Position numbers and translations under genes: made by a program. The notes under the pieces were generated by a model. It did no database searches and was not told where the DNA came from. It worked only from the letters and a program-made list of their open reading frames with translations. From NCBI GenBank assembly GCA_015680685.1, contig MNCI01030164.1:617597-681596 (forward strand): a stretch of DNA of 64,000 bases. Direction: 5' to 3'. Positions 57,991-64,000 of this stretch are shown piece after piece (position 1 is the stretch's first letter; every line of letters begins with the position of its first letter). Source of the stretch: Gnetum montanum. Taxonomy: Eukaryota; Streptophyta; Gnetopsida; Gnetales; Gnetaceae.

Positions 57991-58449
57991 ACAAGAGAGC
58001 CCTTAGTAATGTTAACAGCCTATAGGTCAAGAATTTTAACTAGGTTTTTAGTACATTCTATAGGTTTCTCTATTGAGACTATGTGATCAACAAGATTCTC
58101 AGGCTTAAGATCTAGGCAATCAGGGTTGATACATCCTTCTACGTCACTTTAAGGCCCAGTTAGGCTAAAAGGCAAATTGATCTTCTTCCAAGTACTCATA
58201 CTTTAGTCCTACATGTCAACCATAGGCACATTAAGTGGTAAAGATAAGTAAATAATATTACAATGCTATAAAATTATGCAAATCCATATTATAAAATGCA
58301 AACAAAAGGCAAACAAGATCATATAAGGCTATAAGAAATAGAAAAAGTTCAATAAAATGAAACAAAGGCTAAAAAAAGGTCAAGAAAAGTCTAAATAAGG
58401 TTGAAACACACATAGCAAGGTAAAACAAGGTTAATTGAGGTTATAATCT

Positions 58450-58545
58450 TGCCAGTTTAAGAATTTGGTAGGTCATGGTACTAGCTTAAGGCCTTAATGG
58501 ACCATGATGTTAGTTTAAGGTCATGGTGAGTCATGGTCACATGAT
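58450..58545 (-). repeat. 29-bp minisatellite, pre-RT block of copy 3
   Basis: Three units (AGTTTAAGAATTTGGTAGGT then CATGGTACT, and two more), at the same distance from RT as in copy 1. Confidence 0.75.
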
Positions 58546-58985
58546 GCCAAATGATTATTAGGAAAGATCAAACCCCACCATTCAATACCAATCAAAGGCT
58601 AAACAAGACTATACAAGGCTATAATGTAGAGAATAAATGCAAACACGTTAGGATAGAAGTAGTATTAATGCTAAATAAGATCAACAATGCAACAATGATT
58701 CAAACAAGCTATAATATGATGAAAGAAGACCCAATAAGGTAAAGTGAGATATATATGATGAATCTCAATCAGAATATGGTTAAAAAGGATTATATTTTTT
58801 CGGTTTTAGCCATGATTTTAGGCTAAAATGGTCATAACTAAGTTTAGGCATCAATTAGGGCTATTTTGAAGCTATTTGAGCTAAAAAAGAAAGGTTTTTA
58901 AGGCATCCATGCTAGATCCATGTTGGATCTATGCTAGCCAGCATGGTGGGAAGACCTCCAACATGGATGGAACATTTAGGTGGTT
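58546..58985 (-). other. Pre-RT spacer of copy 3, truncated
   Basis: Matches 10280-10680 of copy 1 in order (AAAGATCAAACCCCACCATT; TAAGTTTAGGCATCAAT; CATCCATGCTAG), reaching the first 'CCATGC' unit of the repeat array. It then stops at about 58985, where a plus-strand element starts. Gag, protease and any antisense gene of copy 3 are absent. Confidence 0.65.
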
Positions 58986-58989
58986 TCTT

Positions 58990-60860
58990 ATGAAGGCTTG
59001 AACTTAAAGCTCTGGTCTCCTATCAACAATCTAGGTTCAAGTAAATGTGGGAGTCCAAGCAAGTGCTTAGGTAAGCATCAGGATGACAAGAAAGTTGATG
59101 AACATGGTTGTGACAAGCATAGAGTAGGTGGTAGATACCATGGTGGTGGTAGTCCTCCTCCCTCTTCCTCCTCTTTTTCTACATCTTCTTCTTTCTCTTC
59201 TAGTTCTAATAGATGCCATAGAAAGAACAACCATCATGAAGCTAAATAGCATAATAATACTGGTCATTGGGCCTACCATGAATGAAGAGGTAGAAAAGGA
59301 CATCATAGGTGTAATTGAAATAATGATGATGATTGGCCTTTGCTAGCAACTTGAAGTATGCTAAATATTATGAGGTAGTAAAAATTTCAACTAGGCATGT
59401 GAAAGATAATCAAATCAAGTGATGTGACATGACTAATATCCCTAGATTCAAGGTGGGCTATAACTTTGATCCATAAACACATCTTCAAGCCTTGCACAAT
59501 GCATGTGCCTTATAGAATATTGAAAATTATTGGTAGAAATTAAAGGTATTTCCTAGGACACTCATTAAGGAAACAGAAAGCTAGTATTAGTCTTGGAGCT
59601 GAAATCCATCTGCAGGTGGAGTACAATGCTAGATTTGTTCAATGATAAATATCAAACATAATCTCAAGTGTCGAATCTAAGAAGGTAGATCCAAGGATGG
59701 AAGTAAGATATACATGAACCCTTAGACACTACCATGGATAGATACTATTCTCTCATACATTAATGCCTTAGCCATGATTATTCTCAATGGAAACAACTTT
59801 TTCACATCATAGATGGACTTAGATTAGAAACAAGAAGAACCCTTGGGGTTTATGTCCAAGGAAGACTATAAGATCTTAGAGCCCATTAGATCCAAAGGCT
59901 AATAGAGTAGGTAGCAAAAGAAGAATAAGAGCTGAGGAATATAAAAAGGATTCTTCCATTAGATGAAAGGAAGGTCCAATTTTGTGAAAAAAGGAAGAGT
60001 CATCACTTGATGAGGTGGTGCAACAAAAAACCTTGTTAATCCAAAAATATATTTCTAATATATTGGCCAAGGCTGATAAATTATGGGGTTATTTGGATAA
60101 AAAATTCTAAACTTCTCTAAAAATCATAGAAGAATCAAGAGATTGGAGAAGTAATCATTATCATAGGAGGTAGACAGAAGCTTAACATGCCTACTAGAAG
60201 GGTAAGGACAAGGCTTTAGTAGTAGAATAGGTTGTAGAGTCAAACTTACATGACAATGGTGAGTGTGACATCTACCAATAAAAATATCCTAAAGTATGTT
60301 TCCTTGTCATGTCACAATTGTAGGAGTCTAGGGTGTACGCAATGAATCCTAGATTGGCAAGAAGGCAAGCACCCAAAAGATTACCTTATTCTCAATGTAA
60401 TCCAAGGTAGTTCCACCAACAACAAAACACTTATTATCCAAGTGGAGCTCCATCACAACCATATGAGCAATACCAGTTGTGGCAACATCCATAATTATGG
60501 GGGATGCTATTACTAAGGCAGCAATACCTTTATAGGTAGCCAGATCCATATGGGTACTATGTTTAGTAACCAATGTCTCCATGTGACTCTTCTAGTAATG
60601 TTTCTTTTCAACATCACTCCTACCCTCTAGATTATCATAGAACTCATTCTCCATATACTGGAGGGAAATCCCCATATCTTTATAATCCTTCTCACACTTT
60701 AACACATGCTCCTCCATCCTCCAATCAATTACCTCTTGCTCCATCTATGTAGGATGAAATTCCACCATAGCCGCAACAACGTAATGCTACTAGGGCTTCC
60801 TAGTTGAATGGTTTGAAATCCAAATCCTGAAAATGACCATTTTTCCAACCCAACAGATTT
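58990..60860 (+). pseudogene. Gag region of an Athila-like gypsy element
   Basis: Coding-like but heavily broken plus-strand sequence upstream of an Athila-type protease. It starts with a basic/Ser-Gly-Pro-rich stretch (GRYHGGGSPPPSSSSFST, 59120-59190). A possible CCHC relic lies at about 60265-60310, followed by a Gln/Pro/Tyr/His-rich segment (60400-60790, HSPYTGGKSPYLYNPSHTL) like the linker between nucleocapsid and protease. I do not recognise a complete gag domain. The LTR and primer site are not in view. Confidence 0.5.
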
Positions 60861-60869
60861 CCAAATTCC

Positions 60870-61330
60870 TCACAGATTAATGTAGCTAGTTGCATTATCT
60901 CTCCATCATCCTCTATATAAAATATTTTTGAGAACCTGTCAAACCACATGCCTCCTAAGATCTATACTATCATGTTAACTCACACTGTATTTGATTGGAT
61001 CAAGACTAGAAACCTTTCCAAAAAAAGATCTAACCTTGGAATTCCTCTCATGTACTTATAGATCACTATACATGATTCATGCAAGGATCTTCTTGATTTA
61101 GATTTTGGTGTCAATCTAATTTTCCATTACATGCACAAAGCATGGGATGTGTCACCTCTCAAGAAGAGCAATATCCATATAGAATTGGCAAACTAGTCAA
61201 TCATGGTTCCTTTAGCACTTGTGGAGGACATTATGATTACTATTTGTAAGTCGTCCTATCCTACCAATTTTATAGTGAGCAAGGTTGTCAACTTCAAGGG
61301 AAACTTCCCAATTATTATGTGAAGGGCATG
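60870..61330 (+). pseudogene. Athila-type protease
   Basis: At about 61095-61290: LLDLDFGVNLIFHYMHKAWD, where the family has D-L-G-A-S-V-N-L, then NIHIELAN-stop, VPLALVEDIMITI, YPTNFIVSKVVN. The order 'D-x-G-x-S-V-N-L, then L-A-D-R-S, then P-x-G-x-V-E-D' is specific to Athila-lineage elements. The catalytic loop is altered (LDFG). Confidence 0.7.
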
Positions 61331-61612
61331 GATGAGCACTAATGATGTGTGAATGGGCATTAGGATCTCTCCTTAGAAATTTTCAAGGAGAATGAATTTG
61401 AAAAGAATGAGAAGAAGAGAGTTTCATGCATCACATATAGTAATACTAGGTGCAACTATGTGTAGAAACTTTGATCTATCAAGAGCACATCCATCAAATC
61501 ATGTAGATAGTGTGTAGATGAATATGAAGTTTAAAGATTCTTGTACATAGTAGCCACAAAATAGGAGAACACCTAGTGGCTAATAGCTAATCTTGGAAAC
61601 ATCACACATAGC

Positions 61613-62750
61613 ATGGAACCTATTGAGAGTCTAACATGTGCCTATATTGAAAGCATGGATAAACTAGAGCAAGTTTATCACCAACACTTTGATAATGCAA
61701 ATGATTATACCTATTGTGGAGAGATAAAAATCCTTGAAACTTTTAAACAAGAACCCTTAGAGTTGAAAATTCTACCTATTGGCATAAAGTATGCAATTTT
61801 GAAAAATCACAAGCCAATAATAATCAATGTCAATATTACTCCTAAATAGAAATAGATGTTGTTAAAGGTGACCAACAAATGGTCAGTAGCCTTTGTTTAG
61901 TCATATCCTAAACTCACAAGGATTGATCCTAGGATATGCCAACATTATATTTACACTGATCTAGCCATGAAGCCAAAGAGGTAGCCACAATAGCAATTGA
62001 ACCCCAAATTTAACAACTCCTCTAGGTAGGGCTCCTCTATTCCATTATAGATACTAAGTAGGTTGGTCCACTCATGATTGTGCCAAAAAAAGGTGACAAA
62101 TGATGGGTTTGCATCAAATTTTTCCTATTGAATATGGCAACATTCAAAGATCACTTTCCATTGCACTTGTGGATCAAGTATTAGACACTTTATTTGGGCA
62201 TTTCTATTATAGTTTTCTAGATGGTTATAGTGGTTATAACCAAATCTAGATTGTGCTAGAGGATTAGGCCAAAACAACATTCATGAGTTCCTTGGTTACT
62301 TTTGCATCTTGAAAGATGCCTTTTGGTTTGTGTAATGCTCCTAAAACATTCCAATGCTTGGTCATCAACATTTTTTTAGTAAAATATTGGTTGTGGCATA
62401 GATGTTTTCATCGATGACTTCTCCACCTATGACACTACTTTTGAGCAAGCCTTGGACCACCTTAAGTAAGTGGTTAAAAGGTGTATAAAGATAAATCTTT
62501 AGCTCAATTGGTAGAAGAGCCATCTGATGGTCTAAGAGTGCATTATACTAGGGCACAAAATTTTTCAAGTAGGGATTGAGATGGAACTTGAAAAGATAAG
62601 GGTCATCCAAGGAATTACTCACCAATTGAAAACTATTAAAGATGTTTGATCATTCCTTGAACACACTAGTTACTATTGACAATTTATAGAGAATTTCTCT
62701 AGGATTGCAAAATTTTTAGTCAAGCTAATAAAGAAAGATGCTTCATTCAT
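61613..62750 (+). pseudogene. Athila-type reverse transcriptase
   Basis: The connection segment (61613-61849, open 78 residues) contains PLELKILPIGIKYAILKNHK, the pre-RT signature of Athila elements. Palm blocks follow: ATFKDHFPLHL (about 62130), FLDGYSGYNQI (62217-62250), TTFMSS and MPFGLCNAPKTFQ (62317-62360). The catalytic F/YxDD appears as a changed IDDFST segment near 62410. The thumb has HKIFQVGIEMELEKIRVIQG (62557-62620) and HQLKTIKDV. Stops and frameshifts are frequent. Confidence 0.8.
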
Positions 62751-63200
62751 CTAGATTAAGAAATTACAATGTCATTTTAGAGCCTCAAGTAGAAGCTTGT
62801 AGAGACTCCAATTCTACAAGTGCCTAACTAGTCTAGACTATTTCATATCATGAAAAATGCATCTAATCAGACCTTGGAAGCTATGCCTACCTAGTTGGAT
62901 GATCGAATATGTCCATATTATATCCACTACACAAGTAGAAGAATTGTGGGTGTGTAGCTCAATTACACCATCATAGAGAAAGAAATAATGAAGGTGATGT
63001 ATGCTCTAGAGAAGTTCAAGTAGTATGTGCTTGGATATAAAGTGTTTGTACACACCAACCATAGTGTCATTCGCTTCCTCATGAACAAGCCAATGGTGAG
63101 CCCCTGTGTCATACGGTGGCTAGTGATGTGGAAGAAATTTGATCTTATGATGGTAGATTGAAAGGGAAATAAGAATGTAGTTGTTGATCAATTTTCTTGG
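62751..63200 (+). pseudogene. Athila-type RNase H
   Basis: Traces in order: IHYTSRRIVGV near 62925, NYTIIEKEIMKVMYALEKFK (62965-63020), GYKVFVHTNHSVIRFLMNKP (63030-63090), VIRWLVMWKKFDL (63107-63150) and GNKNVVVDQFSWL at the end. The Asp of the usual T-D-H is Asn here. Confidence 0.75.
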
Positions 63201-64000
63201 TTATGATGGGATGACAGATAGGATAGCCCACTCTCGAATCAATTCCCAAATGAACTCCTCTTTATCAATGCAATTATCAAATAGATGCCCATAGAATCCA
63301 AATGTTATGATGGCATCATCACTTATATTATAACTCAAGATATGCCATAATATTTGGACTATAGGAAAAAATAATAGTTTCTTTATTAGGCCAAACACTT
63401 CATGGAAATCAATGAACATCTTTACAAGGTGTGGACTGATGATCTAGTTCATTTTTGTGTACCTGATGTTGATCAACTATGAATTCTTTAAGACACTCAT
63501 GATGGTCCTTGTGGGGACCACTATGCTAAGAGATGCATGTCCATTAAGATCCTAATGGCAAGGTATAATTGACCAACCATATTTAGTGATGCCCACCAAT
63601 TTTTCTGCTCTTGTGAATGTTGTCAATGAGATGGTGTGATAATCACATGAATTGAGAATCCTCAATAGTGGATTCAACCACTGGAACCCTTTGACAAATG
63701 GGGCATTGACTTCATAGGTTCGATCACACCCATTTCAAATAAAAAGGCATATATAATCATTGCCATTGATTACTACACAAAATGAGCAAAAGCAGTAGTT
63801 TTCATTGACTGTACATCATCCACTACTATGTGATTTGTACAACAAAATGTTTTGAATAGGTTTGGGGTGCCACATGCACTAATTTCTCATAATGGAATCC
63901 ATTTTATAGATGCTACTTTTCATGATCTTATGAAACGCTTGGGGGTTAAAGATAAATTAACAACAACCTACCACCCCCAAGCCAATGGTCAAGTAGAAGT
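63201..64000 (+). pseudogene. Athila-type integrase, cut by the window edge
   Basis: The zinc-binding region HDGPCGDHYAKRCMS, then CSCECCQ (63497-63630), keeps both His and suitable Cys. The core has PFDKWGIDFIGSITP (first Asp, 63700-63720), AIDYYTK, VLNRFGVPHALISHNGIHF (63850-63905), and YHPQANGQVEV at the window end with the catalytic Glu. The second catalytic position, normally Asp before N-G, reads His (codon 63888-63890). It continues beyond 64000. Confidence 0.82.

Noticed and set aside
62495-62530. tRNA-like string (TTAGCTCAATTGGTAGAAGAGC, shown in part)
   Set aside because: It resembles a tRNA D-arm/A-box but no acceptor or anticodon stems form around it, and the plus-strand translation matches the thumb region of the Athila-type RT.

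Overview
This window is plant nuclear DNA made almost entirely of old, nested, decayed LTR retrotransposons. It is AT-rich, the reading frames are short and full of stops and frameshifts, and no intact host gene is visible. The family signatures are plant ones: Ty3/gypsy elements with a second plant-type RNase H, an Athila-like gypsy pol, a chromovirus-type integrase, and a SIRE/Maximus-like Ty1/copia gag. The density of very old nested elements, together with a leucine-rich-repeat resistance-gene relic, fits a large plant genome. A gymnosperm is possible, but that is inference and nothing here proves the species.

Layout. 1-926: gypsy reverse transcriptase fragment (+). 927-26863: a copia-type element with an LTR at each end, a tRNA-iMet-type primer site, gag, an extra ORF and no visible pol. 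That extra ORF is split at 4606/24119 by a 19.5-kb minus-strand gypsy element (copy 1, 4607-24118). Copy 1 has both LTRs, primer site, gag, protease, RT, two RNases H and integrase. 26880-32320: part of a second minus-strand gypsy (gag-protease) with plus-strand spliced-looking exons beside it, then its LTR and other LTR relics to 35040. 35041-44905: copy 2 of the copy-1 family on the plus strand (LTR, primer site, 40-bp repeat array, gag, protease), carrying a resistance-gene-like LRR fragment in place of most of its middle and lacking pol. 44906-48055: repeats plus a minus-strand RNase H/integrase fragment. 48060-50810: chromovirus integrase end and its 3' LTR (+). 50811-53627: two LTRs of the copy-1 family in tandem (-). 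53628-58985: copy 3 pol (-). 58990-64000: Athila-like gag-pro-pol (+), running off the window.

The most interesting structure is in copy 1. Between protease and RT lies a plus-strand (antisense) gene cut by short GT-AG introns. For four consecutive introns the codon phase is kept exactly across the junction, several have CTAAC-type branch points, and the last exon reads open to a stop. A similar exon-intron-exon end lies antisense beside the gag-protease fragment at 27.7-28.0 kb. In copy 1 the antisense block is bounded by the same 29-bp minisatellite that separates pol from the LTR, and these minisatellites recur at the same junctions in copies 2 and 3, so the family looks modular. The second theme is CpG decay. 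The copia LTRs hold arrays of a palindrome whose ACGT core survives in at least one copy and is otherwise changed to the two strand-specific deamination products. The 40-bp array of copy 2 shows the same signature.

Boundaries of decayed elements are estimates to within tens of bases unless an LTR terminus or primer site fixes them. All coding entries are pseudogenes in the sense that none could make a full-length product as read here.
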